Positions 7,813 through 13,325 of a DNA stretch of 13,325 nucleotides are shown here, one piece after another. Position 1 is the stretch's first letter. The number at the start of each line of letters is the position of its first letter. Source of the DNA: Candidatus Thorarchaeota archaeon SMTZ1-83. GTDB lineage: Archaea > Asgardarchaeota > Thorarchaeia > Thorarchaeales > Thorarchaeaceae. The notes beneath the pieces were generated by a model. That model did not search any database and was not told where the DNA came from. It saw only the letters and a program-made list of their open reading frames with translations. Both the position numbers and the translations under genes were made by a program. The stretch is taken from NCBI GenBank assembly GCA_001563325.1, contig LRSK01000213.1:1-13325 (forward strand), in the 5' to 3' direction.

Positions 7813-8796
7813 TTGGCGAGAGTCAGATACCCCCCAAGCCTCAGGAAGCATGTTAGAAGATACAATCTACATGAGAAGCTCAGTTCGATTCTAGGACTGC
7901 TTGGAAAGGATGCTCAGAATGTACTGGACTGGGCTCAGAAAGAGGCTCGTAGAGAGTCTGATGACACTGACATCGGCAAGACCATCTTCCGTTTAATAGG
8001 ATATACAGCTGCGATACAATTGGTTCAGAACAACCATGCTAGAGGAAGGCTCACTACGAAGAGTGAGGTCCGGTCCAAGACAGGCCAGAACGTGGAAATG
8101 CCCGTGCTATACCAAGAAGCAGGATTGCGTCATCCCCAAGAGGCACGGAACCTCAGGCACAATATCTTCCATGAGGCATTCTTGGCGCTAATACTGCATT
8201 ACTTTCCGGACGTTGAAACAAGCGTTCCATCGACCGGGTCTGGGCTGACACCAGACCTGATGGTCGCTCACACGAAACCAGACTGGACCATCTCGGTTGA
8301 GTACAAAGGTTACAGATCCATCACACTTCTCAGCGAGTCTGAGATCCTGAAGGCGATGCGATACCAAGATGCCTATGGCACAGCTTGGCTTGTGACAACC
8401 ACGACGAAGAGTGCCCAGTACCTATACGGCACAACCCTGACTTCTGACGAGCTGATTGAGAAAGGTGTCGAACGTCTGCGAAGAATTGCGAGAAGGAGTG
8501 TCTACACTGAGGAGCAGAAGGAGAACAGAGGTATTGCTAGAAAAGGCATTGCTCATCTCCAGAAGCAGAAGGATCTGAAGTTGCGGTGCAAAGTGATCTC
8601 AGTCCAAGAATTGCTGAAGTCCTGCCATGCTGGGAAGCCACTGAAGGGTCTTGCCATAACTACAGGGCTGGAGTTCGTTGGACTTCTAAAGGACGCAGGG
8701 TTTCCGAAGCTTGCAGACGATGTTCTGGGAGTGATGAAGACACCTGCTCGTTCAATTCATAGTGACACGGTCACTTCAGTGAGGTTGATTGGCTAA
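7813..8796 (+). CDS. PD-(D/E)XK nuclease-like protein of unknown role
   Basis: This 327-residue protein has a plausible PD-(D/E)XK core in its middle: Glu121 in the helix HEAFLALIL, Pro147-Asp148 in TPDLMVAHTKPD, and Glu163-Tyr-Lys165 in TISVEYKGYRS. A Gln/Tyr-bearing helix and strand follow (KAMRYQDAYGTAWLVTTT, 180-197). The order E...PD...ExK fits Mg-dependent nucleases of this fold, found in Holliday junction resolvases, restriction enzymes and repair nucleases. About 100 mainly helical, basic residues precede the core. A charged helical region (about 210-255) and a C-terminal part without clear homology follow. The start is a TTG at 7813 with GTGA six bases upstream. An in-frame TAG at 7780-7782 excludes an earlier start and the first in-frame ATG is far inside. 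It follows the coiled-coil/winged-helix gene by 48 bases. Substrate is unknown and activity unproved. Confidence 0.8.
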   Translation: MARVRYPPSLRKHVRRYNLHEKLSSILGLLGKDAQNVLDWAQKEARRESDDTDIGKTIFRLIGYTAAIQLVQNNHARGRLTTKSEVRSKTGQNVEMPVLYQEAGLRHPQEARNLRHNIFHEAFLALILHYFPDVETSVPSTGSGLTPDLMVAHTKPDWTISVEYKGYRSITLLSESEILKAMRYQDAYGTAWLVTTTTKSAQYLYGTTLTSDELIEKGVERLRRIARRSVYTEEQKENRGIARKGIAHLQKQKDLKLRCKVISVQELLKSCHAGKPLKGLAITTGLEFVGLLKDAGFPKLADDVLGVMKTPARSIHSDTVTSVRLIG

Positions 8797-8830
8797 TCTA
8801 GCTCACGCCACGGAGGATAGGGTACCAACC

Positions 8831-8838
8831 TTTATTTG
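8831..8838 (+). promoter_or_regulatory. Candidate TATA box for the roadblock-NifB-like pair
   Basis: TTTATTTG is the clearest AT element in the 62-base space before the roadblock gene. Its centre (about 8834) predicts initiation near 8860. That would give either a leaderless transcript at the GTG of 8859 or a leader of about 44 bases to the ATG at 8904. Confidence 0.5.
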
Positions 8839-8858
8839 GCGCGGGCATCAAGTCCTAC

Positions 8859-9299
8859 GTGTCCGCTAGGGAGAGGAAACTCAGGACCACCCTTTGTGAG
8901 GGAATGAAATTGGATCAACCTAACCCCGGTAATGTCCCTGGCATGCTCAAGGAGATGCTTAAGAAGCTCTCCAGCAATTCTCCAATCCTAGGGGCAGCCA
9001 TCTTCTCCATCGAAGGTCTCCCTTTGGTCAGTTACTTCCATGGAAGCACGGAGGAGGTCGCAGTTGCAGCGATGGTGGCTGGGATTTACTCTGCAGGTGA
9101 GGCAACTGTCAAAGAGCTTCGTCAAGGGGACCTCAGGTCAATAATCGTGGAGGGCGAGAGGGGTATGACCGTGATTATTGCCATGCACGGTGGCTACTTG
9201 CTTGCCGTCACAGCCCCTGAGAATGCACGACTTGGTTTGGTCTACAATGATTCAAAGCGCTTGGCTAGAGATGCCGCAAGGGTTCTTCAAGATCTATGA
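8859..9299 (+). CDS. Roadblock/LC7 domain protein (MglB-like)
   Basis: The longest reading is 146 residues from a GTG at 8859. An ATG at 8904 gives 131 residues and is an equally good start, because GTGAGGG lies immediately upstream. The domain core runs from about residue 28 to the end: helix MLKEMLKKLSS, strand PILGAAIFSIEGLPLVSYF, helix EEVAVAAMVAGIYSAGEATVKEL, then strands with SIIVEGERG, MTVIIAMHGG and YLLAVTA, and a closing helix. This is the roadblock/LC7 fold, which dimerises and regulates Ras-like or MglA-type GTPases. The family is expanded in Asgard archaea. No GTPase gene is present in the window. The stop TGA overlaps the ATG of the NifB-like gene (ATGA), so the two are one translationally coupled unit. 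Fold confidence is high; the partner is unknown. Confidence 0.88.
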   Translation: MSARERKLRTTLCEGMKLDQPNPGNVPGMLKEMLKKLSSNSPILGAAIFSIEGLPLVSYFHGSTEEVAVAAMVAGIYSAGEATVKELRQGDLRSIIVEGERGMTVIIAMHGGYLLAVTAPENARLGLVYNDSKRLARDAARVLQDL

Positions 9300-10138
9300 A
9301 GTGTGAACACCTGATGGCTGAGGCGTACCCGTTCAATCATCATCCATGTTGGACCGATAACAGACAGGAGGCATGGGAAAGAATCCATCTTCCCATAGCG
9401 CCCAGGTGCAATGTGAAATGCGCATTCTGTGACCACAACGCCACCTCAAGCTGCCATGTTCCACGTCCAGGATATTCCAGCCGTCTGATGAAACCTCGCG
9501 AGGCATTTGAGCGAACAATGGCACTTCTGTCTGACAGACCAAATCTGCGAATAGTCGCAGTGGCTGGACCCGGTGAGCCATTTGCGAACAATGAAACCCT
9601 TCAGACGATGTCCATGATAAGATCTGAGCGCTCTGATCTTAAGTTCTGCTTGAGCACAAACGGAGTTCTCTTGGCGGACAAAATCGATGACATAGTCGAA
9701 ATCGGGCTTGAAACAGTCACCGTTAGTGTAAGCACCGTGAGACCCAAGACTGCCGCAGTCATCTACGAGTGGGCTGAGATTGACGGAACCGTGATGCGTG
9801 GAATCTCCATGGGGGAGAGAATCATCCAAAGACAGCTCAAGGGTATCTCAGAGGCTGCAGAAGCTGGAATCCATGTCAAGTGTAACACAATAATGATCCC
9901 GTCACTTAACGCCACAGAGATGAAGGAGATCTCGCAACACCTCTCTGAAGCAGGAGCTTCGATACAAAATATCGTCCCATTGGTGCCTTATGCAGGGATG
10001 AGCCACTTGCGTCGACCGACGAGGCATGAGATTGCTTTGGCTCGGCAAGAAGCCTCGGAGTACTGCAGGCAATTCACTCATTGTCGTCAGTGTAGAAGCG
10101 ATGTTGTTGGAATCCCCGGGAATGATACTGTGCTCTAG
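9296..10138 (+). CDS. NifB-like radical SAM protein
   Basis: This 280-residue protein resembles stand-alone archaeal NifB along its whole length. It has HPC at 16-18 before the radical SAM motif, RIHLPIAPRCNVKCAFC with the CX3CX2C cluster at C38, C42, C45, then C53 and RPGYSS, AGPGEP at 90-95, LSTNG at 119-123, NTIMIPSLN at 197-205 and HCRQCRSDVVG at 262-272. NifB uses SAM to fuse two [4Fe-4S] clusters into the 8Fe precursor of nitrogenase cofactor. Extra conserved Cys/His (H16, C18, C53, C118, C263, C266) fit the family's additional cluster ligands. No NifX-like C-terminal domain and no other nif gene is present here, so the true product is uncertain. The ATGA overlap with the roadblock gene indicates translational coupling; an ATG at 9314 is an alternative start. 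Its TAG stop overlaps the stop of the converging gene. I give no symbol because nitrogenase function is unproved. Confidence 0.87.
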   Translation: MKCEHLMAEAYPFNHHPCWTDNRQEAWERIHLPIAPRCNVKCAFCDHNATSSCHVPRPGYSSRLMKPREAFERTMALLSDRPNLRIVAVAGPGEPFANNETLQTMSMIRSERSDLKFCLSTNGVLLADKIDDIVEIGLETVTVSVSTVRPKTAAVIYEWAEIDGTVMRGISMGERIIQRQLKGISEAAEAGIHVKCNTIMIPSLNATEMKEISQHLSEAGASIQNIVPLVPYAGMSHLRRPTRHEIALARQEASEYCRQFTHCRQCRSDVVGIPGNDTVL

Positions 10139-10968
10139 GTTTCATCTGGCATGCCGAGGCACCCAACCTCGACAAGCTTCCTAATCAAGAACCACAGAGC
10201 ATTTCGATCCAGCGGAAGTGACTCCAGAATCTCTGAAATTGGTTTATGACCGTCAAAACTCAAGACCAGCTCATCAATCGGATTCCCATACTGTGCTTTC
10301 AGTCTTTCCAAGTACACGCCTTCGCACTCCCGACGGACGAGAACGTCATTCTCTGTCAAACGTCGTCTGAAATCTAACCACCCATACTTCGAGAGCGTAG
10401 TTATCGCCGCAATCACCTCATCCTCGGGAAGACCAATGAGGTCCAGAATCTCTGCAACAGTGCGCTTTCCGTTTATGAAGGCCTCCACTTGCTCCAGCTT
10501 CTTGTCAACATCGCCAACGCGGAACCCAATCCTATGACCGTCCTTTCTCCGGACCGGCACAAGGGCAAGGTCGATTAGACGGAAGGGGAACTCTTTGATG
10601 ATGTTTAGGGCAAAGTCCCTGAACACTCTTACGTCGCCTTCGAAGTGGCGAAGTTTCGTCCCGTGCTTTGACTCCACTTGGGATAGAATCTTCTTGAGCT
10701 TCTGCCGGTAAGGAACCTCATCAGGCACGGGATCGACAACCAAGAGAACAAGAACTGTTTCGCCGACTTCAATGAGAATGTCATAGGCCGCCTTTCGAAT
10801 TGTCCGGATGGGAGTGTTGGCGAATATGATAACGGCGGTCACGAAACCTGCGATAAGATCTGGGTCCACCGTCAGTTCGGCATAAGGGATGTTCAGCACC
10901 GACTCGCCGCCTTCCATTCTGATGAGAGAGATGTACCGAACCTTGTTCACGTCTATAGACACGGTCAA
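10135..10968 (-). CDS. Longin-like domain with two winged-helix-like repeats (paralogue B)
   Basis: This 277-residue protein reads from a TTG at 10968. A GTG at 10962 is an alternative; both follow the strong ribosome site GGGAGGTG. Residues about 8-130 form a longin/roadblock-like alpha-beta unit: strands KVRYISLIRMEGGESVLNI, helix DPDLIAGFVTAVIIFANTPI, strands AAYDILIEVGETVLVLLVVD, a long helix ending in FRDFALNIIKEFPF. Two similar helical modules follow, FINGKRTVAEILDLIGLP (about 163-180) and SFDGHKPISEILESLPL (about 234-250), each ending in a winged-helix-like L-x-x-x-G-W/C-L segment. The same architecture occurs in the gene 13 bases upstream, a tandem paralogue. Longin and roadblock folds commonly serve as GTPase regulators or trafficking adaptors; that role is inferred here. 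The C-terminal stop overlaps that of the NifB-like gene. No membrane segment is visible. Confidence 0.8.
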   Translation of the reverse strand: MTVSIDVNKVRYISLIRMEGGESVLNIPYAELTVDPDLIAGFVTAVIIFANTPIRTIRKAAYDILIEVGETVLVLLVVDPVPDEVPYRQKLKKILSQVESKHGTKLRHFEGDVRVFRDFALNIIKEFPFRLIDLALVPVRRKDGHRIGFRVGDVDKKLEQVEAFINGKRTVAEILDLIGLPEDEVIAAITTLSKYGWLDFRRRLTENDVLVRRECEGVYLERLKAQYGNPIDELVLSFDGHKPISEILESLPLDRNALWFLIRKLVEVGCLGMPDET

Positions 10969-10970
10969 TC

Positions 10971-10980
10971 ACACCTCCCT
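10971..10980 (-). promoter_or_regulatory. Strong ribosome binding site inside the longin pair
   Basis: AGGGAGGTGT on the minus strand sits in the 13-base gap between the two longin-like genes. It precedes the TTG at 10968 by only two to four bases and the in-frame GTG at 10962 by about nine, so it leaves the start undecided between them. Confidence 0.6.
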
Positions 10981-10981
10981 C

Positions 10982-11836
10982 TTAGGAGCCTCCAACATCA
11001 GCAAATCCTAGTACACCTGCATCGATTAACTTCTTGGCTACGGTCCTTACTGCCTCCATGTCATAAGGAAGTCCGTCACAGATCGCCTGCAGTGTCCTAA
11101 CACCATCACACAACTCTACCAGTTTCGTCAGCTGGTCACCGTATACTCCGGTAAGAAGCTTTGGAGGTTCCATCACTTTGACTAGTATGCTTGTATCAGA
11201 AAGTCGTCTTCCAAGCGAGATCCAATTGTAGCGCTCAAGCATGGAGAGCAAAGCCATGACTTCGGTATCAGGAATTCCCGATTGCTCCAGGATCTCAGAA
11301 ATGGTTCTCTTGCCATTGATGAACCCTAGAATCGCATGGAGCTTCACGTCCGTCTGACCCACACTCCATGGAATAGGCGTCTGATGATCAGGTGCTGCCT
11401 CAGACTTTGGCAACAGTTTCGGTACAAAGTTTGGATTAAGGCGCCTGTATGGATAGGACTCAAGAATACGAAGAGCAAATTCCCGGAAGGGGCGGATGTC
11501 ACCCTTCCAGCTCTGCAACTGGCTCTCATACACTGACTCGAAGTCTTCTATGAGCCTGACCAGCACCTCGCGGTAAGGATTCTCATCTTCCACCTTGTCG
11601 ATTATGAGAAGACCAACTACGTGATCTCCCTCTTCAATCACTACATCATACCCCTCTTTGGTGAATCTCTTGAGGTCCCTATTTTCGAAGATGATTATGG
11701 CAAGAACGAAACTAGCGACCAAGTCCGGGTCAACAGTCATCTCTCTGTATGGAATCCCTATTATTGGCTCTCCACCCTCTCTTCTTACTAGAGAGAGATA
11801 CCTTACCTTCTCATCATGGTCAGCCGCTTCACTCAT
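10982..11836 (-). CDS. Longin-like domain with two winged-helix-like repeats (paralogue A)
   Basis: This 284-residue protein is the first gene of the pair. It aligns by eye with its neighbour throughout: KVRYLSLVRREGGEPIIGIP, TVDPDLVASFVLAIIIFENR, EEGDHVVGLLIID, GDIRPFREFALRILESYP, then FINGKRTISEILEQSGIPD and RRLSDTSILVK, and a second module LCDGVRTLQAICDGLPYD. Residues about 10-132 make the longin-like unit, about 133-162 a Pro-rich linker (longer than in the paralogue), and about 170-280 two winged-helix-like modules. Key hydrophobic positions and the INGKRT motif are kept, while most surface residues differ. The ATG has no ribosome site, and a TATA-like GTTATATC about 31 bases upstream predicts a nearly leaderless mRNA. 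Biochemical function is unknown; a GTPase-regulatory or adaptor role is inference from the fold. Confidence 0.82.
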   Translation of the reverse strand: MSEAADHDEKVRYLSLVRREGGEPIIGIPYREMTVDPDLVASFVLAIIIFENRDLKRFTKEGYDVVIEEGDHVVGLLIIDKVEDENPYREVLVRLIEDFESVYESQLQSWKGDIRPFREFALRILESYPYRRLNPNFVPKLLPKSEAAPDHQTPIPWSVGQTDVKLHAILGFINGKRTISEILEQSGIPDTEVMALLSMLERYNWISLGRRLSDTSILVKVMEPPKLLTGVYGDQLTKLVELCDGVRTLQAICDGLPYDMEAVRTVAKKLIDAGVLGFADVGGS

Positions 11837-11863
11837 TGTCTTGAGTTGCTGGATAAAAGAGCA

Positions 11864-11871
11864 GATATAAC
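11864..11871 (-). promoter_or_regulatory. Candidate TATA box for the longin operon, near-leaderless
   Basis: GTTATATC on the minus strand lies in the 46-base gap after the DUF2797 stop. Its centre is about 31 bases from the A of the longin ATG, so initiation at the usual distance gives a leader of about five bases. The absence of a Shine-Dalgarno before that ATG agrees with a leaderless message. Confidence 0.5.
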
Positions 11872-11882
11872 TTGTCTGAACA

Positions 11883-12791
11883 TCATGGGAAGTCCAGTAT
11901 CCCGGTCTGAGATATCACACTAACCCTCGCATCTTCGTCGATTGTGTAACCCTGTAGAAGCCCAAGGTTTAGTACCGAGAAGGACTCATCAATCCGGGTA
12001 ACCAGGAGGGAGCCTTTCATGCCCACGACTTCTCCGAGTATTTGAAGGCCGTCAAGTTTCGTACCCGTGGGATTCCATCGATGAGGCTCTGCGTGCAGCT
12101 CGCTCAGATTATAGTAGCCTGCCAGATTCACCAAGTCCGTTGTAGGTTCTACTCTAGGAGTATCGACAGAGTCGAGAAAGCTCTGAACAATCGATTGAGC
12201 CTTCTCCTGTTCGAAACTACTAAGAAGAAGAGATTCTTTTCGTGTACCGCGCACCTGGCGAGTGACGTGTGGGCTACGGCTTAATTGATATTCGAGTTGC
12301 CTAGCCTTTTTTCCACCCCTTACTCTGGCAATCACACCTCCAAAATCAGCACCCTGTTCAACCCAGCGAGTGACAAGACGTGCCTCCTTGGAAACCCCGA
12401 CCTTCAATGTGCAGTCATTGAACACTGCCAGATACACAGCATAGTCTGCCCTATTGCAGCTTTCTAAGCGCTTCTCCGTGGCTCTGCAGTCCCTTCCATC
12501 ACAACGGATGCAAGGATCCATGATGTCCATCGACGAACACGTTACACATCTGCGACGACCAGGGCTGACAACAGCCATCTCTGGACACTTGCGACGCTTG
12601 CCCTCAGAATCGATACTGCCTACACATCTCCGCGGCCCATGGATAGTCCAGCTGATTTCCTTCTTGGGATCAACCGAGGCGAAATGTAGGACATCATCAT
12701 TTTCAGCCCAGAAGAGGAATCCAGGCTCATATGTTTGCGGACCATGCAACCTCCAGTGAACTTCCAGCACTTGCATTGGTGACGTCCTCAT
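11883..12791 (-). CDS. DUF2797 protein with Cys cluster and GIY-YIG-like core
   Basis: I place the start at the ATG of 12791, whose ATGA overlaps the TGA stop of the preceding gene. That gives 302 residues. The frame is open to an ATG at 12827, which would overlap that gene by 40 bases; an ATG at 12776 after GAGG is also possible. Residues about 56-112 hold eight cysteines (C56, C69, C82, C85, C94, C97, C102, C112), including CVTC and CIRC pairs, likely binding one or two metals. Residues about 117-170 carry YAVYLAVF, then KVGVSKEARLVTRWVEQGADF and Glu167, typical of DUF2797. I read this as a distant GIY-YIG nuclease-like core (vYLa...kVG, Arg, Glu). The C-terminal third (about 195-302) is beta-rich without recognisable motifs. 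DUF2797 function is not established to my knowledge. Confidence 0.85.
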   Translation of the reverse strand: MRTSPMQVLEVHWRLHGPQTYEPGFLFWAENDDVLHFASVDPKKEISWTIHGPRRCVGSIDSEGKRRKCPEMAVVSPGRRRCVTCSSMDIMDPCIRCDGRDCRATEKRLESCNRADYAVYLAVFNDCTLKVGVSKEARLVTRWVEQGADFGGVIARVRGGKKARQLEYQLSRSPHVTRQVRGTRKESLLLSSFEQEKAQSIVQSFLDSVDTPRVEPTTDLVNLAGYYNLSELHAEPHRWNPTGTKLDGLQILGEVVGMKGSLLVTRIDESFSVLNLGLLQGYTIDEDARVSVISQTGILDFP

Positions 12792-13325
12792 AGGAATGAG
12801 ATTCTTGGAGTCCCCCTGCCCATCCATTTCACTCCCTGGATGTTGAGGTCTTCATCGCATTTGGGGCATCTGCCGTTCTCGTTGAGACGATTTTTCTCTA
12901 GATAGACTGAGAAACGATCAACAGCCTTAGTTCCACACTTGGGGCAGTAGGTGTCCTCATAGTCATGCCCAGCTACGTTTCCAGAATAGACAAACTCCAA
13001 GCCTGCGGCCTTGGCGATTCTGATGTGCCTCTCCAAAGTAGATGCGGGCGTCCGTGGTATGTGTGTAATCTTGAAAGTTGGCGAGAACGCGATTATGTGA
13101 AGTGGTGTTCTCGAACCAAGGTTCTCCACAACCCATTCAGCGAGATACTTCGTGTCCTCCTCATGATCTCCGATTTCTGGAATGATCAGGTTCGTGATTT
13201 CGATGAAGATGTTTCTATCTTTCATTCGAAGTAGGGATTTGTAGATTGGTTCTACCTTGGGGACGTCCATATACTTCTTGCAGAATTCCTTGTTCGCGCT
13301 CCCTTTGAGGTTCACAGAAGCCGCG
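12788..13325 (-). CDS. amrS: AmmeMemoRadiSam-type radical SAM enzyme, C-terminal part
   Basis: Only the last ~178 codons are inside the window. The frame continues past the right edge, so the GTG at 13315 is not the start. Matches to this family are VNLKGSANKEFCKKYM (family: D-A-x-N-x-D-L-K plus F-x-x-x-Y), IEITNLIIPEIGDHEED, WVVENLGSRTPLHIIAFSPTF, HIPRTPASTLERHIRIAKAAGLEFVYSGNVAG and a closing zinc ribbon, TYCPKCG...GRCPKCDEDL. The radical SAM CX3CX2C cluster would be upstream, outside the window. In many archaea the gene sits beside AMMECR1 and MEMO homologues; the natural reaction is not settled. Small departures are Ala for the usual Arg in the F-x-P strand (HIIAFSP, family H-x-S/T-R-F-x-P) and CD rather than CG in the second knuckle. 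It is coupled by an ATGA overlap to the DUF2797 gene. Confidence 0.88.
   Translation of the reverse strand, partial: AASVNLKGSANKEFCKKYMDVPKVEPIYKSLLRMKDRNIFIEITNLIIPEIGDHEEDTKYLAEWVVENLGSRTPLHIIAFSPTFKITHIPRTPASTLERHIRIAKAAGLEFVYSGNVAGHDYEDTYCPKCGTKAVDRFSVYLEKNRLNENGRCPKCDEDLNIQGVKWMGRGTPRISFL

Noticed and set aside
7108..8796. Restriction-modification or CRISPR-type defence island
   Set aside because: No methyltransferase, helicase, Cas protein, repeat array or transposase is visible. A nuclease-like fold alone does not make a defence system.
9296..10138. Part of a nitrogen-fixation cluster
   Set aside because: Only a NifB-like enzyme is seen; its neighbours are roadblock and longin-like proteins, and no other nif gene is present.

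Overview
The window looks archaeal, most likely from an Asgard archaeon (Thorarchaeota-like is my best guess; I have no marker gene or search to confirm it). Pointers are a full-length Cdc48/VCP ATPase with N, D1 and D2 domains, an AN1 zinc finger on a membrane protease, a roadblock/LC7 protein, two longin-like proteins, TATA-box-like elements about 26 bases upstream of several starts, GGAGGTG-type ribosome sites and several TTG/GTG starts. Coding density is high. I see no rRNA, tRNA, CRISPR array, insertion sequence or sign of recent transfer, and no gene-free stretch over 300 bases.

Left third, minus strand (about 1-5900): a small heat-shock protein (Hsp20) is followed 15 bases later by Cdc48, then after 142 bases by a GH38 alpha-mannosidase-type glycosidase, then by an unrecognised protein with a TTG start that runs off the left edge. 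Hsp20 and Cdc48 form a chaperone/unfoldase pair. Cdc48 ends in Leu-Tyr-Val, an HbYX-type tail expected to dock on the 20S proteasome.

Middle, plus strand (about 6100-8800): divergent from Hsp20 is an AN1 zinc finger fused to a site-2-protease-type membrane metalloprotease. The roughly 240-base space between them holds a bidirectional TATA-like element overlapping a perfect 6+6 inverted repeat. Next come a coiled-coil/winged-helix protein and, 48 bases later, a PD-(D/E)XK nuclease-like protein of unknown role.

Right third: on the plus strand a roadblock/LC7 protein is coupled through an ATGA overlap to a NifB-like radical SAM enzyme. This enzyme converges on, and shares a CTAG stop overlap with, a minus-strand operon of two paralogous proteins (longin-like N-terminus plus two winged-helix-like repeats). 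Upstream on the minus strand lie a DUF2797 protein (cysteine cluster plus possible GIY-YIG-like core) and the C-terminal part of an AmmeMemoRadiSam-type radical SAM enzyme cut by the right edge, also joined by an ATGA overlap.

Two themes stand out. One is a probable protein quality-control locus (Hsp20, Cdc48, AN1-S2P). The other is a cluster of GTPase-regulator-like folds (roadblock, two longins) around an orphan NifB-like enzyme. Neither theme can be proved from this sequence alone.
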